Part shown: positions 1 through 9,022 of the stretch, piece by piece
How the letters are laid out: each line of letters starts with the position of its first letter
Numbering within the stretch: the first letter of the stretch is position 1
Assembly: GCF_019683635.1 (NCBI RefSeq)
Contig: NZ_JADGIA010000014.1
Span: 1 to 45,821, forward strand
DNA: 45,821 bases
Source of the DNA: Thermogemmatispora sp.
Lineage (GTDB): Bacteria; Chloroflexota; Ktedonobacteria; Ktedonobacterales; Ktedonobacteraceae
Direction of reading: 5' to 3'
Made by a program: the position numbers and the translations under genes
Notes under the pieces: generated by a model
Told to the model about the DNA's origin: nothing
The model's input: only the letters and a program-made list of their open reading frames with translations
Database searches by the model: none

Positions 1-222
1 CTTCTCCCCCTCTCTTCCTCTAGCCCCCTCCCCATCTCCATCCATGTCATATAACAGGACGTCTCCTACCCACCCCCCCAGGTCCTTCTCTCCCTCACGC
101 AGCAGGACTCGGACCTCATAACCGCGCTGGCGCAGATGCCTCTCTAAGATGGTGTTCAGGCTTTCCTGCTGCCCCACAATGAGGACTCTGAGCGGCCTTG
201 GCCGCACCATCGCTCTAGCCAT
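1..222 (-). CDS. Receiver-like protein, N-terminal fragment cut by window edge
   Basis: An open frame of 74 codons runs from an ATG at 222 to the window edge; the 3' end lies outside. An in-frame ATG at 210 is a second start option. The translation contains RVLIVGQQES, then a helix (residues about 19-31) and RGYEVRVL, and later LLYDMDGD. This is the beta1-alpha1-beta2 pattern of a response-regulator receiver, with D65 where the phosphoacceptor would sit. The acidic pair normally following beta1 (DD or DE) is replaced by GQ, so Mg-dependent phosphorylation looks doubtful. It lies 139 bases downstream of the response regulator on the same strand and may be its third operon member. Family assignment rests on 74 residues only. 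Confidence 0.5.
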   Translation of the reverse strand, partial: MARAMVRPRPLRVLIVGQQESLNTILERHLRQRGYEVRVLLREGEKDLGGWVGDVLLYDMDGDGEGARGREGEK

Positions 223-361
223 AGCATGCCTGCTCGCTTTGCCTCTGTCAAGAAATACCGGTAATATGGTAAAGAACTCCCATTCTTCCGAATAACAGTG
301 TACAGCAAGCCGGCTCAATTCGCCATAAAGGATGGCCTTGTTAGCATTAAAATCCCATTAA

Positions 362-1141
362 TTATTCCTCTGCCGGGGCGACATTGCTCACGCTGGAGGC
401 AGCCGTCGGCTGCTGATCACGTCTCCCATCCGCCTGGAAAACATAGCCAACCCCAGGCTCAGTGAGGATATAGCGCGGGCGCGAAGGCTCTTGCTCGACT
501 TTGCGCCGCAGTTGCCGAACATAGACGCGCAGATAATCCGCCTCTTCTCCGTACTCAGGCCCCCACACCGCTCGCAGCAATGTGCGATGGGTCAGGACTT
601 TGCCAGCGTGCAGCATCAGCTGCCGCAATAGCTCAAATTCTGTCGGGGTGAGGCGAACCTCACGATCGCCCGCCCGCACATAACGGCGCTCAACGTCCAT
701 GACCAAATAGCCATCGCTGCTGCTCAATATCTGTGCCTCTTCCTGTTGCCTGCCCCCCCCACCGCTGGCAGCGCGGCGTAGGCAGGCCCGCACACGCGCT
801 AACAGTTCGGCGTTACTAAAGGGTTTGGTCAGATAATCATCCGCCCCCAGGTCCAGGGCGCGGACCTTCTGCTTCTCTTCGGTTCTGGCTGAGAGGACGA
901 TGATGGGCACCTGACTCTGGCGGCGAACTTGCTCACAGACTTCCAGGCCGTCGATGCTCCCCGGCAGGCAGAGGTCGAGTAGGATCAGGTCAGGTTCATG
1001 CTGGCGCACAGCTTTGAGCGCTTCCTCTCCATCATCGGCTACCAGCACTTCGTAGCCGCTCATGAGCAGGTTTCTGCGCAAAATACGCTGAATTGAGAGT
1101 TCATCGTCGACAACTAAGATGCGCTTGCCTCGGGATCTCAT
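362..1141 (-). CDS. OmpR/KdpE-type response regulator
   Basis: A 259-residue two-domain transcription regulator. Residues 7-122 form a receiver: acidic pocket D12-D13, phosphoacceptor D56 in LILLDLCLPG, S84 and K106 in the switch region (LTKPF). Residues about 140-240 form an OmpR-family winged helix (VRLTPTEFELLRQL, then TLLRAVWGPEYGEEADYLRVYVRQLRRKVE), closest in feel to KdpE. All residues needed for phosphorylation are present. The start overlaps the 3' end of the upstream kinase gene by four bases (ATGA), so the two are translationally coupled and form a cognate pair. No kdpFABC genes are in the window, so the controlled genes are unknown. A Gln/Pro/Ala/Ser-rich tail closes the protein. 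Confidence 0.93.
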   Translation of the reverse strand: MRSRGKRILVVDDELSIQRILRRNLLMSGYEVLVADDGEEALKAVRQHEPDLILLDLCLPGSIDGLEVCEQVRRQSQVPIIVLSARTEEKQKVRALDLGADDYLTKPFSNAELLARVRACLRRAASGGGGRQQEEAQILSSSDGYLVMDVERRYVRAGDREVRLTPTEFELLRQLMLHAGKVLTHRTLLRAVWGPEYGEEADYLRVYVRQLRRKVEQEPSRPRYILTEPGVGYVFQADGRRDQQPTAASSVSNVAPAEE

Positions 1142-3786
1142 GCTTGTTCCTCCGACAACCGTGCAGCGGGCGAAGGCAGACTGTGGGCCGGGCCGGGACC
1201 GGGACCACAGGAGCAGACTGGCAGGGCGAAGACAAAGATGGCTCCTCCTCCCGAGGAGGACTCTATCCAGATCCGCCCTCCATGCGCCTCGATGATGCCT
1301 CGGCAGATGGCCAGACTCAGGCCATTTCCCTGGAGATCAACACTATAAAAGGTTTTGAAGATACGCTCGCGTTCTCCCTCCGGCAGCTGATAGCCATGAG
1401 CGAGAAGGCGACCGTGCAGTACGCCGTCAACGATCTCTAGTTTGACAGCAATCTCCTCGTCCGATCGGTTATGACGCAGAGCGTTCTCCAGCAGATTATA
1501 AAAGACGCGCTCCAGCTGTGCGTAATCAGCGTGGACAAGAAGCGGCAATGGAGGCTGCAGATACAAGCGAATGTTGAGCTTCCTTCCCAGGCTGCGCTCT
1601 AAGCGCAGAAGGGCGCTGTTGAGCAGCTCTCCCATGTCGCACCATTCTTTCTCTAGGGTGAGAGCCCCCATCTCAATGCGCGACATCTCGATCAACGCGT
1701 TGATGAGCACGGTCAGATGATCGGTCTCGGTATCGACCTCGTGCAGAATCTCCCGCCGCGTCTCTTCATCCCAGACAATGCCTGGCTCCAGCAGCCCGGT
1801 GATGGCCGCTTTGATGGAGGTGAGGGGCGTGCGCAAGTCGTGCGAGACCGAGGAGAGCAAGGCTAATTTGTTCTTTTCGTCGCGCACCTGCTCGGTGATA
1901 TCGTGGGCCTGGAGCGCGTAGGCTTTGAGCTGGCCGTGCTGATCTTTGACAGGGTGGCGGGTGAAGAGATAGTGGCGATCGAGGCTCGTGTCGTCCTGGC
2001 CGGCTCCCCCTCGCCGCTCGTGTCGCTTGTTCTCGTCACCGTCTGCCGCTTTGGTGGTCGTCTTCTCACGTAGTGGTTCGCTGGCAAAGGCACAGCGTAG
2101 CTCCCAGGTCCGTGCCTGTTCCTGGGTAAACTGGCCGAGGTATTGCTCCAGCTGCTCACGATTGCGAGCAAGGATGAGCAGGGTTGAGAAAATTTCAGCG
2201 AGTCTCCGACTATCTCCAGCTTGCAGGCGAACGCCACACAGGCTCTCCGCCGCTGGATTCATGTAGATGCAGCGCCCGCTGAGATCAACAGCAAACCAGG
2301 CATCGGTAAGATGACCCGGCAGGTGCTCATGAAGCTGGACCAGGCGGCTCAGTTCGCTCAGTATGCTGGCGCGCTCAAGCGCTTCCTCAGCACCGCGTGT
2401 GAGTAGGACGGCGCTGGAATCTTGCGCCGGAGCAACGCCCTTTGTACCTGCCATGTCTATCATCTGCCCATCAGGCAACGCCTGGGGGGTTCCAACAGTC
2501 TGGCTGCGCTGACGCACGGCGTTCATCAGAGCCTGCAGGTTCTGCTCAGGACAGGCCAGCAGATAGTCAGCAATGAAGCGCAGGAGACTCATAAAGCTGA
2601 TGCCAAAGGTCTGCTCGAATTCGCTACGAACCTGCTCCAGTAGCTGCTCCTCCGCTTCTTCGCCCCATTGCCTTTGGGTCGCTTCGAGTCGCGCAATGAT
2701 CTCTCGAAAGCGCTGCTGCCGCCGTACCGCTTCGAGCAGCATACCATTGTGAATGGCGATAGTGGCCTGACTCGCAAAGAGTGAGAGGATGTCTACTTTG
2801 AGTGGTGTAAAACCGCCCGGTTCTTCAGAGCAGAGCAGTAAGGCTCCGTAAACGGTGGAATCAGTGACCAGTGGATGGACAAAGATAGAGCGGATCTTGA
2901 GCTGGCTATAGAGAGGCTGACTGGCCGGGAAGCGCGAGTCATTGCCGATATCATTAGAAAATTGCGGCTGGCGATGAAGTAGGCTGTAGCCAATGATGCA
3001 CTGCTCGCTGAGGGCCTGCCCATTCTCAATAATACGCGCGAGGGTGCGAGCCTCCAGGCCCGCCTGAGCTTCGAGGCGTAAGACTCCTCTCTGCCCTGGG
3101 CGGTCGATGGTGACAATCGCTGAGCAGACGCGCAGCGCCTCAGCAACACCGTTGACGATGCGCTGAAAGATGGTGGCCAGATCCATCGTCGAAGCCAGAG
3201 CGCTGGAGACGGCTTTGAGCGCTTCCCGCTGCCGATCCTGAATCTGGGCGCTGCCGCCTACCTGCACCCCTTCGATAGCAGCCGCCAGGACCCGCCCTAC
3301 TGCTTCCAGCAGACGACGCAGCGAGGGATCATCATAGGTACCCAGCTGACAGCTCCCCAGCTCCAGGGTGCCCAGCACACGATCTTCGACTACTAATGGC
3401 ACAATGGCTGCCGAGCGCAGCTGCGGGTGACCGCTGAGGGCATCCCCTACCTTCGCCGGTGGTCCATCCGCTCCCTGCGGATAGTTCTCGACGAGCATAA
3501 TGGGGCGCTTCAGCACCTGCTCCGCTCGCGATTCGGCTAGTGGGTGCTGATGATAGCGCGCTTGCCAAGCATCGCCCTCTCCTCGCCAGCAGACTGTCAC
3601 GCGCACAGCTTGACGGTCATGCCTCAGCAGGACTACGCCAAAAACGTCAAATGGGATGGTCGGCGTCAGCTCTGCGGCAAGCCTGGTATAGTCGGGTTTC
3701 GAGCCGCGCACGCTCGCAATAATGCGAAACACACGCTCGACGATAGCAGATTCATCTAGCGTGGAGACGCGCGTCCCTGCTTTCAT
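1138..3786 (-). CDS. GAF-GAF-PAS sensor histidine kinase, degenerate ATP site
   Basis: An 882-residue cytoplasmic sensor kinase with no obvious membrane segment. From N to C: a GAF domain (about 10-175), a second GAF (about 190-360), a helical linker, a PAS domain (about 500-640), a HisKA dimerisation helix with phospho-accepting H649 in SSVSHDLRTPLTS, and a HATPase module. The N-box is good (YNLLENALRHN). The G1 box, which should read DxGxG, reads AHGYQ: both the adenine-contacting Asp and the second Gly are gone. The G2 box reads GNGLS where GxGLG is expected. The catalytic domain may therefore be weak or inactive, with the protein serving as a ligand-responsive partner or phosphatase. Start: an upstream TTG at 3801 is also in frame, but the ATG at 3786 follows GGGGGGA by four bases. 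The gene is coupled to the regulator by ATGA overlap. Confidence 0.88.
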   Translation of the reverse strand: MKAGTRVSTLDESAIVERVFRIIASVRGSKPDYTRLAAELTPTIPFDVFGVVLLRHDRQAVRVTVCWRGEGDAWQARYHQHPLAESRAEQVLKRPIMLVENYPQGADGPPAKVGDALSGHPQLRSAAIVPLVVEDRVLGTLELGSCQLGTYDDPSLRRLLEAVGRVLAAAIEGVQVGGSAQIQDRQREALKAVSSALASTMDLATIFQRIVNGVAEALRVCSAIVTIDRPGQRGVLRLEAQAGLEARTLARIIENGQALSEQCIIGYSLLHRQPQFSNDIGNDSRFPASQPLYSQLKIRSIFVHPLVTDSTVYGALLLCSEEPGGFTPLKVDILSLFASQATIAIHNGMLLEAVRRQQRFREIIARLEATQRQWGEEAEEQLLEQVRSEFEQTFGISFMSLLRFIADYLLACPEQNLQALMNAVRQRSQTVGTPQALPDGQMIDMAGTKGVAPAQDSSAVLLTRGAEEALERASILSELSRLVQLHEHLPGHLTDAWFAVDLSGRCIYMNPAAESLCGVRLQAGDSRRLAEIFSTLLILARNREQLEQYLGQFTQEQARTWELRCAFASEPLREKTTTKAADGDENKRHERRGGAGQDDTSLDRHYLFTRHPVKDQHGQLKAYALQAHDITEQVRDEKNKLALLSSVSHDLRTPLTSIKAAITGLLEPGIVWDEETRREILHEVDTETDHLTVLINALIEMSRIEMGALTLEKEWCDMGELLNSALLRLERSLGRKLNIRLYLQPPLPLLVHADYAQLERVFYNLLENALRHNRSDEEIAVKLEIVDGVLHGRLLAHGYQLPEGERERIFKTFYSVDLQGNGLSLAICRGIIEAHGGRIWIESSSGGGAIFVFALPVCSCGPGPGPAHSLPSPAARLSEEQA

Positions 3787-4152
3787 TGTTCCCCCCAACA
3801 ATGAACCGGGCTACCACCTCTTGAACAGTTAGCCTGGAGTTTTTTCTCTACACAATCATCAGCAGTATAACACAAAAGGATGACACAAGTAGTCAGCAAA
3901 TTCATCCGCATTGATCGCCTTACTCTGCTTCTGCTGAGCTGGAGATGCGCCTCCCTCTGGCCTGAAGGTACTATTGGAGCTGTCCTCAAGCCGACCGAAC
4001 GGTTTTTCTGCAGGGCGTTCTGGCTCGGCTCTGGCTCTCTGCTGAAGTCTACTCTATTGTCAGACGGGCGGCAAGACTACCAACAGGCGCGCTCGATCCG
4101 ATCGAGCAACCTCCGTCCGCCAAGACAGGCGCTCTCTCCCTCCTCCAAGGGA
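3787..4152. other. Gene-free spacer with a candidate promoter and a short palindrome
   Basis: About 365 bases between the kinase start and the end of the CrtC-like gene. A possible extended -10 (TGTTATACT, minus strand, 3873-3865) lies about 80 bases before the kinase ATG, without a clear -35. At 4091-4107 an 8-base inverted repeat (GCTCGATC, one-base spacer, GATCGAGC) lies about 50 bases past the stop of the CrtC-like gene. It has no T tract, so it is only a possible end structure or protein-binding site. Long frames here show no recognisable protein. Confidence 0.5.
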
Positions 4153-5289
4153 TTACGCAGCGGCATAGCCGGTCAGTTCAACATAGCCCTCCCCGTCGAC
4201 AGCATGGCCTGCGCTCTGACCCTGGATGCTCACAGCCCCCTCCCAATAGGCGTTGCCAGTCGACTGGTAGGTGACCAGCTCTTGATCTTTCAGCTCTGGC
4301 TGAAGAGTGAGCTGGGCGGAGAAGCGCCCATTGCTGATGGTGATCAGCCAGCCAGAAGGATAGCGGGCATGGGTCACGGGACTCAGCCAGGTTGCCAGGG
4401 TTTGAACGCGCAGAGCGCTGGCCGGCAAGAGGTGGTCCTGACCACTGGGATCTATGAAGCTCACATAGGTAGAGATGATCTGTTTGCTGGCATCACGGAT
4501 CAGATAGAGCATCAGCTCGCTGTTGTCATTGAGCTGCAAACTGAACCAGTCCCAGCCGCCGCCGGCCAGAGTGAGGAAGTTTCCCCACTGGTGGTCCATC
4601 CAGGCCAATCCCGTGACAGTTAGCGTCTGACCGTGATCAACCAGGAGGCCGCTGACGGCCAGGCGAGTGCGCGAGTAATAGTAGGAGAAGCCTGCCAGGC
4701 CATAGGTGATCAGCCCGTTGCCATTATGCAAGATGGCTGGTTTGAGCGCCTGTAGCTGCAACTGCAGGGCATAGTCCGGCATGACAGCTGCCAGTTGATC
4801 CTTTCCATTGCGCCCCTGCATGCGCCAGGGGCCGACCTGGAGCTGAAAACCTCCCTGGCTGCCTGCCCCCGTTGATGAAGGTTCCAGTTGCAGCACGCGC
4901 TGCTGCGCAAAGTGAAACTGACCACGGGTGATGTCGCTGATAGCAAAATGAGCAGCATAGACAGGCGGCAGGTCGCTACGCAATACTTGAAAAAAGACTA
5001 GTTCGAAGCCGTAGCGCAGGAGACGCCCGTCGTTGGCGCGGGCCTGGAGGTGGCCAGTATAGTACCACCACTCGGTGAGGTCCTTATGCGGTGCCTCGTC
5101 CTGGGGCAGGCGAATGGGAGGCAAAGGCGTCGCCTGGGCAGTGGCAGGCACCAGCGGCAGCTGCGCTGAAGTAGCCGGAATACCCGGAAAGGCGCAGGCA
5201 CTCAAGCCGCTCAGTCCGGCCAGCAGTGCCAGCAGAAGATAGAGCAGCTGCCCAAGGCGGCAGTCCCTCTTATGCAGCGTGCTGATCAT
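4153..5289 (-). CDS. CrtC/AttH-like lipocalin-fold lipoprotein
   Basis: A 378-residue secreted lipoprotein. A hydrophobic segment (residues 12-29) ends in the lipobox LSAC with C32 as the lipidated Cys, followed by an Ala/Pro/Thr linker. The mature part has the hallmark EWWYYTGHL (73-81) of the hydroxyneurosporene synthase CrtC/AttH family, plus GGWDWFSLQL and MDHQWG, both typical of this double beta-barrel fold. Members include carotenoid 1,2-hydratases and uncharacterised secreted proteins binding hydrophobic substrates; the reaction here cannot be told from sequence. The ATG overlaps the stop of the upstream MMPL gene (ATGA), so the lipoprotein and exporter are probably made together and may act on the same lipid or pigment. 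No carotenoid genes lie nearby. Confidence 0.8.
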   Translation of the reverse strand: MISTLHKRDCRLGQLLYLLLALLAGLSGLSACAFPGIPATSAQLPLVPATAQATPLPPIRLPQDEAPHKDLTEWWYYTGHLQARANDGRLLRYGFELVFFQVLRSDLPPVYAAHFAISDITRGQFHFAQQRVLQLEPSSTGAGSQGGFQLQVGPWRMQGRNGKDQLAAVMPDYALQLQLQALKPAILHNGNGLITYGLAGFSYYYSRTRLAVSGLLVDHGQTLTVTGLAWMDHQWGNFLTLAGGGWDWFSLQLNDNSELMLYLIRDASKQIISTYVSFIDPSGQDHLLPASALRVQTLATWLSPVTHARYPSGWLITISNGRFSAQLTLQPELKDQELVTYQSTGNAYWEGAVSIQGQSAGHAVDGEGYVELTGYAAA

Positions 5290-7706
5290 AGCCTTCCTCC
5301 TTGCTGGGACGGGGGATGAGCAGGCCGCTCTCCCTCACCGCTCACTAACGTTCCTCCCTCACCGCTGACCTCGCGGCGGCCTGCTTCCTCCTCAGCCAGG
5401 AGGGTAGGCCGGCGCTGGACCCCGACAAATGGCAGCCACCAGTTGAGATTGCCCAAGAGCCGCATGGTCGCTGGCACCAGCAGACCTCGAACGAGCGTGG
5501 CATCGCAGATGACTGCCAGGGCCATGCCCAACCCGAGAGCCTTCACGAGGATCATGTCGGCAGTGGCAAAGCAGGCGCTGACCACCACGACAATGGCAGC
5601 CGCGCTGGTGATGATCCCTCCACTGCGTTGCAGGCCAAGGGCCACCGCCTGGGTATTGTCGCCGCTCTCCCAGTAGGCTTCTTGCACGCGGGAGAGGAGA
5701 AAGACCTCATAATCCATCGAGAGGCCGAAGAGTGAGCAGAAGAGGAGAATGGGGCTGGAAGCTTCGACGAAGCCCAGGGGTGTGAAGCCCAGCAGCTGAT
5801 GCAAGAAGCCCTCCTGGAAGATGACGACCAGCGCGCCATAGCTGGCCAGGATCGATAGCGTATTCATAAGAATGGCCTTGAGCGGCAGCAGCAGCGAGCG
5901 GAAGAGCAGCAGGAGCACGACATAGGTGATGCCAGCCACAATGAGGGCCGCCTTTGGGAAATCTCCGTAGAGGGCCTCGACGTAGTCGATGTTGCTGGCG
6001 CTCCCTCCGGCGACAAGCACATGCATGCCCGGCCCCGGAGGCGTGTTGCGAATGGTCAGCACAAGGGCCTCTGACTGCTCTGAAAGCATGTCATACTTAC
6101 TGATGACAGTGACCATCGCCAGGTTGCCCGCGACCGAGGATTTGAGCAGACCGGATAAATAGGGATCAGCAATGAGCTGCGGGTGGGTGTAGAGCAGCTC
6201 ATATTCCTGCAAAGTCAGACGAGGATCAGCGCTGACGATGCTGTCGACGCGGGCCACGCGCGGATCAGCTTCTAGCCGCTGGACATAGCGATAGAGCAAG
6301 GCGATATTGTTGGGCGTCAGCACGTTGCCCTGCATCTGAACGGCCAGTAGAATGGGCGTTGTCTCGCGCGCGTTGAAACGCGAGATTAAGAGATCGTAGG
6401 AGACGCGCGATGGGACATCTTGGGGCAGGATCGAGGCCCCTGGCGCCGAGAAGCGAACCGCCAGGAAGGGTAACCCGAGAGCCACCAGCAGCACTAAGAC
6501 CGGGAAGAAGAAGCGCAGTGGATAGCGCATGACCAGATGCGATAGCCGATACCAAAATCCCTGATGCGGCTGAATGAGGGCGCTGCGTGCGCCAGCCACA
6601 GCCACTTCTTCCGCCGCTGCATCGGCATGCGCAGCCCGCCGCTGACTCCACCAGCGCCACAGCCAGGAGAGGCGCACGGGCAGGGCGTTGACGCGCGTTC
6701 CCAGAACGGCCAGCATGGCCGGTAGCAGGGTCAGGGCCGCTATAACGCAGAGCATGACCACCAGCATGCCACCCAGACCTACCGAGCGCAGCATGTTGAT
6801 GTGGAAAAAGGTCAGTCCGAAGAGGCCAATTGAGACGGTAAAACCGGAGAAGGTCACAGCTCGCCCAGCGGTGGCCACGGTAACGGCCACCGCCTCACCT
6901 GGCTTGCGCCCGCGCGCTAACTCTTCGCGGAAGCGGCTGACCATGAAGAGGGAATAGTCAACCCCCAGCCCGAGGCCGAAGAGAGTGGTAATGTTCAAAA
7001 CAAAGATCGACAGCGGGGTGACGTGCCCCAGACCAAAGATAATAGCGAGCGCCACGACCACCGCTCCGCCACCGATGATGGTGGGTAAGAGCGCGGCAAT
7101 GACAGAGCGGAAGACCAGGAGCAGGGCAATAAGGGCAAAAGGAAAGGCCAGCAGCTCAGCTCGCCGCAGATCGCGCTCGCTGACAAACTGAATATCTTCG
7201 TAGAAGACAGGGCTGCCGCCAACGTGAATCTCCAGATCCGGCTGTGCCCTCAGCCTGCGCTCCAGCTCGGGTAAGAGGCGCGGCGCGCTGTCGGGATCAG
7301 TCTTGAGCATGACATTGGCATAGGCGCCATGTCGATCGAGCGAGATCTGGCGTGGATTATCCAGGTAGGTGACGACGCTCGCCACTTCAGGCCAGCTCCG
7401 CACCTCGGCGAGTGCTTGCTGCATCTGCTGGACGAATTGCGGGCTGTCCACACGATAGCGCTGGCTAATGAAAATCACCTGGACAACCGTCGGATTGAGA
7501 TGGAGCTTGCTGGTGAGCAGATCGAGCGCCCGCTGTGACTCAGCATCAGGACTGAGCAATCCCCCCGGCTGAAGCACCTGGCTGGCCCGTGGCGCAAAGG
7601 GTAAGGCAACGAGAGCCAGGAGTAACCAGAGCAGGAGGATCAGCCAGCGTGCCCGAACGGTCACCTGGCCTAGCGCATAAAAAATTGACCTTCTCGGTTT
7701 CTGCAT
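5286..7706 (-). CDS. MMPL-family RND transporter
   Basis: An 806-residue inner-membrane exporter of the MMPL branch of the RND superfamily, which moves lipids, pigments or other hydrophobic molecules using proton motive force. It has the classical duplicated layout: TM1 (about 20-38), an extracytoplasmic domain, a bundle of TM helices (184-335), a second TM and extracytoplasmic domain (395-580), and a second bundle (585-760). The proton-relay Asp-Tyr pairs are present in both halves: D250-Y251 ([11 protein letters not shown]) and D665-Y666 ([11 protein letters not shown]). The C-terminal tail is hydrophilic and Gly/Glu-rich. The start has GAGGAAGAG six bases upstream. It is the first gene of a two-gene unit with the CrtC-like lipoprotein. 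Confidence 0.93.
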   Translation of the reverse strand: MQKPRRSIFYALGQVTVRARWLILLLWLLLALVALPFAPRASQVLQPGGLLSPDAESQRALDLLTSKLHLNPTVVQVIFISQRYRVDSPQFVQQMQQALAEVRSWPEVASVVTYLDNPRQISLDRHGAYANVMLKTDPDSAPRLLPELERRLRAQPDLEIHVGGSPVFYEDIQFVSERDLRRAELLAFPFALIALLLVFRSVIAALLPTIIGGGAVVVALAIIFGLGHVTPLSIFVLNITTLFGLGLGVDYSLFMVSRFREELARGRKPGEAVAVTVATAGRAVTFSGFTVSIGLFGLTFFHINMLRSVGLGGMLVVMLCVIAALTLLPAMLAVLGTRVNALPVRLSWLWRWWSQRRAAHADAAAEEVAVAGARSALIQPHQGFWYRLSHLVMRYPLRFFFPVLVLLVALGLPFLAVRFSAPGASILPQDVPSRVSYDLLISRFNARETTPILLAVQMQGNVLTPNNIALLYRYVQRLEADPRVARVDSIVSADPRLTLQEYELLYTHPQLIADPYLSGLLKSSVAGNLAMVTVISKYDMLSEQSEALVLTIRNTPPGPGMHVLVAGGSASNIDYVEALYGDFPKAALIVAGITYVVLLLLFRSLLLPLKAILMNTLSILASYGALVVIFQEGFLHQLLGFTPLGFVEASSPILLFCSLFGLSMDYEVFLLSRVQEAYWESGDNTQAVALGLQRSGGIITSAAAIVVVVSACFATADMILVKALGLGMALAVICDATLVRGLLVPATMRLLGNLNWWLPFVGVQRRPTLLAEEEAGRREVSGEGGTLVSGEGERPAHPPSQQGGRL

Positions 7707-7860
7707 GTATACTCTTCCTCACCTGGGGGCTGCGCCTGGCAGACCGGCTGTGCTGCCGGCTCTGACGGCTCAGTCAAGGCTGCCGAGCCGCTCGCCCCTC
7801 ACTCCGCGTTCTTCTCCGTGCGGGGGTCGCTGTGAAGATGTTCCTGAACGACATTGCTGT

Positions 7861-7893
7861 TATACTAGTAGACAGCTTTTGTCTGTGTGTCAA
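7861..7893 (-). promoter_or_regulatory. Candidate promoter in the MMPL/smpB divergent spacer
   Basis: On the minus strand TTGACA (7893-7888) is followed after 17 bases by TACTAG (7870-7865), heading toward the MMPL gene. The same spot reads TATACT (7861-7866) on the plus strand, a possible -10 for smpB about 60 bases before its ATG. The two divergent units may thus share a compact promoter region. The -35 is perfect but both -10 elements are imperfect. Confidence 0.4.
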
Positions 7894-7920
7894 GGGGAGC
7901 TGGCACTCGGAGGAGGTCCT

Positions 7921-8427
7921 ATGACGAAGCAGTTGGCAAAGCAGGCGACAACGAAAAAGCCGGCACAGGGCGATGGCAAGCCAATTCAGGTCATCGCTGT
8001 CAATCGCCAGGCTTACCATGACTACGATGTGGAGCGCACGGTAGAGGCCGGGATCGCTCTGGCTGGCACCGAGATTAAGTCGATTCGCGCTGGCAAGGTC
8101 AATCTCCGCGGCGCGTACGCCATCGGCAGAAACGGCGAGCTGTGGCTGGAAAATATGCATATCTCTCCCTACGAGCATGGGAACATCCACAACCATGATC
8201 CGCTGCGCCCTCGCAAGTTGCTGCTGCACCGCCGCGAGATCAACCAGCTTCTCGGCAAGGTCAGCCAGAAAGGGATGACACTGATCCCTCTGAAGCTCTA
8301 TCTCAAAGACGGCCTCGCCAAGATTGAGCTGGGCCTTTGCCGCGGGCGCAAGCTCTACGACAAGCGGGAGGCTATTGCCGAGCGCGATGCCCGTCGCGAG
8401 ATGGAGCGTGCCCTGCGTCGCCGCTGA
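7921..8427 (+). CDS. smpB: SsrA-binding protein SmpB
   Basis: A 168-residue protein that binds the tRNA-like end of tmRNA and carries it into the A site of stalled ribosomes for trans-translation. The OB-fold core is clear: [21 protein letters not shown], then [50 protein letters not shown] and [15 protein letters not shown]. The basic C-terminal tail ([27 protein letters not shown] region) is the part that folds in the mRNA channel. The ATG at 7921 was chosen because GGAGGAGGT lies just upstream and the family usually has about 150-165 residues; an in-frame upward extension to 7705 overlaps the divergent MMPL gene and is not conserved-looking. Its RNA partner is also encoded here, near 42.6 kb. 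Confidence 0.97.
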   Translation: MTKQLAKQATTKKPAQGDGKPIQVIAVNRQAYHDYDVERTVEAGIALAGTEIKSIRAGKVNLRGAYAIGRNGELWLENMHISPYEHGNIHNHDPLRPRKLLLHRREINQLLGKVSQKGMTLIPLKLYLKDGLAKIELGLCRGRKLYDKREAIAERDARREMERALRRR

Positions 8428-8436
8428 AGCCGATGC

Positions 8437-8464
8437 TTCGCCGCCGTATGGGTTGGGCGGCGAA
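8437..8464 (+). terminator. Hairpin after smpB
   Basis: A perfect 9-base stem (TTCGCCGCC / GGCGGCGAA) with a 10-base loop starts nine bases after the smpB stop. No T run follows directly; a run of seven T lies about 20 bases later. It may be a terminator or a 3'-end stabilising structure. Confidence 0.4.
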
Positions 8465-8519
8465 ATCACAAGCTGATCTACATCTCGCTTTTTTTCATCA
8501 GTAGAGGAACAAGTCGCCA

Positions 8520-8993
8520 ATGGACCAGGAAAAGCAAGTGGAGCAAACTCATCATTTTGTAGAACAGATCAATCAGCGCCCAGGCTTCGGCCAGCTGCTG
8601 GGCATGCGCGTAGAGGCGGCGGAGCCAGGGCGTGGGCGAGTTCGCTTGACGGTCGATGAACGGCTGATGCACCCCCAGGGATTGGTGCACGGCGGCGTGA
8701 TCTTTTCATTGGCCGATACAGCTATGGCTATGGCGCTCCTGGCCTCCTATCCGCCAGGGACGCGCACCGGGACGATCGAGGCCAAGATCAACTATCTCCG
8801 TGCCGTGCGCAATGGGCAATTGCTGGCGGAGGCTGCCATCATCCATCAGGGCCGGACCACGGCAGTGCTGGAGGCTACGGTCTACCACCAGAGCGAGGAC
8901 AGGCAGGAACAGCGCGCGGTGGCCCGAGTCTTGAGCACCTTCTATATCTTCCCAGGCGAGGAGAAGGGCGCCAACGCCGAGCGCGCTGGCTAG
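8520..8993 (+). CDS. PaaI-type hotdog thioesterase
   Basis: A 157-residue single hotdog domain. The family signature is clear: HPQGLVHGGVIFSLADTAMA, with H57-G58-G59 and D66 at the positions used for acyl-CoA binding and catalysis in PaaI-like enzymes, followed by IEAKINYLRAV and the closing strands. Such enzymes hydrolyse acyl- or phenylacetyl-CoA thioesters in the cytoplasm; the substrate cannot be read from sequence. It follows smpB by 92 bases and faces the MFS gene tail to tail (29 bases apart). No strong Shine-Dalgarno is obvious (AGAGGAAC about ten bases upstream). Confidence 0.85.
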   Translation: MDQEKQVEQTHHFVEQINQRPGFGQLLGMRVEAAEPGRGRVRLTVDERLMHPQGLVHGGVIFSLADTAMAMALLASYPPGTRTGTIEAKINYLRAVRNGQLLAEAAIIHQGRTTAVLEATVYHQSEDRQEQRAVARVLSTFYIFPGEEKGANAERAG

Positions 8994-9022
8994 TTTGCCA
9001 GCTCGCCTCTCGGGCTAACTAA

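Noticed and set aside
3787-3801. TTG start for the histidine kinase
   Set aside because: The ATG at 3786 has the better-placed GGGGGGA and gives a normal GAF N terminus.
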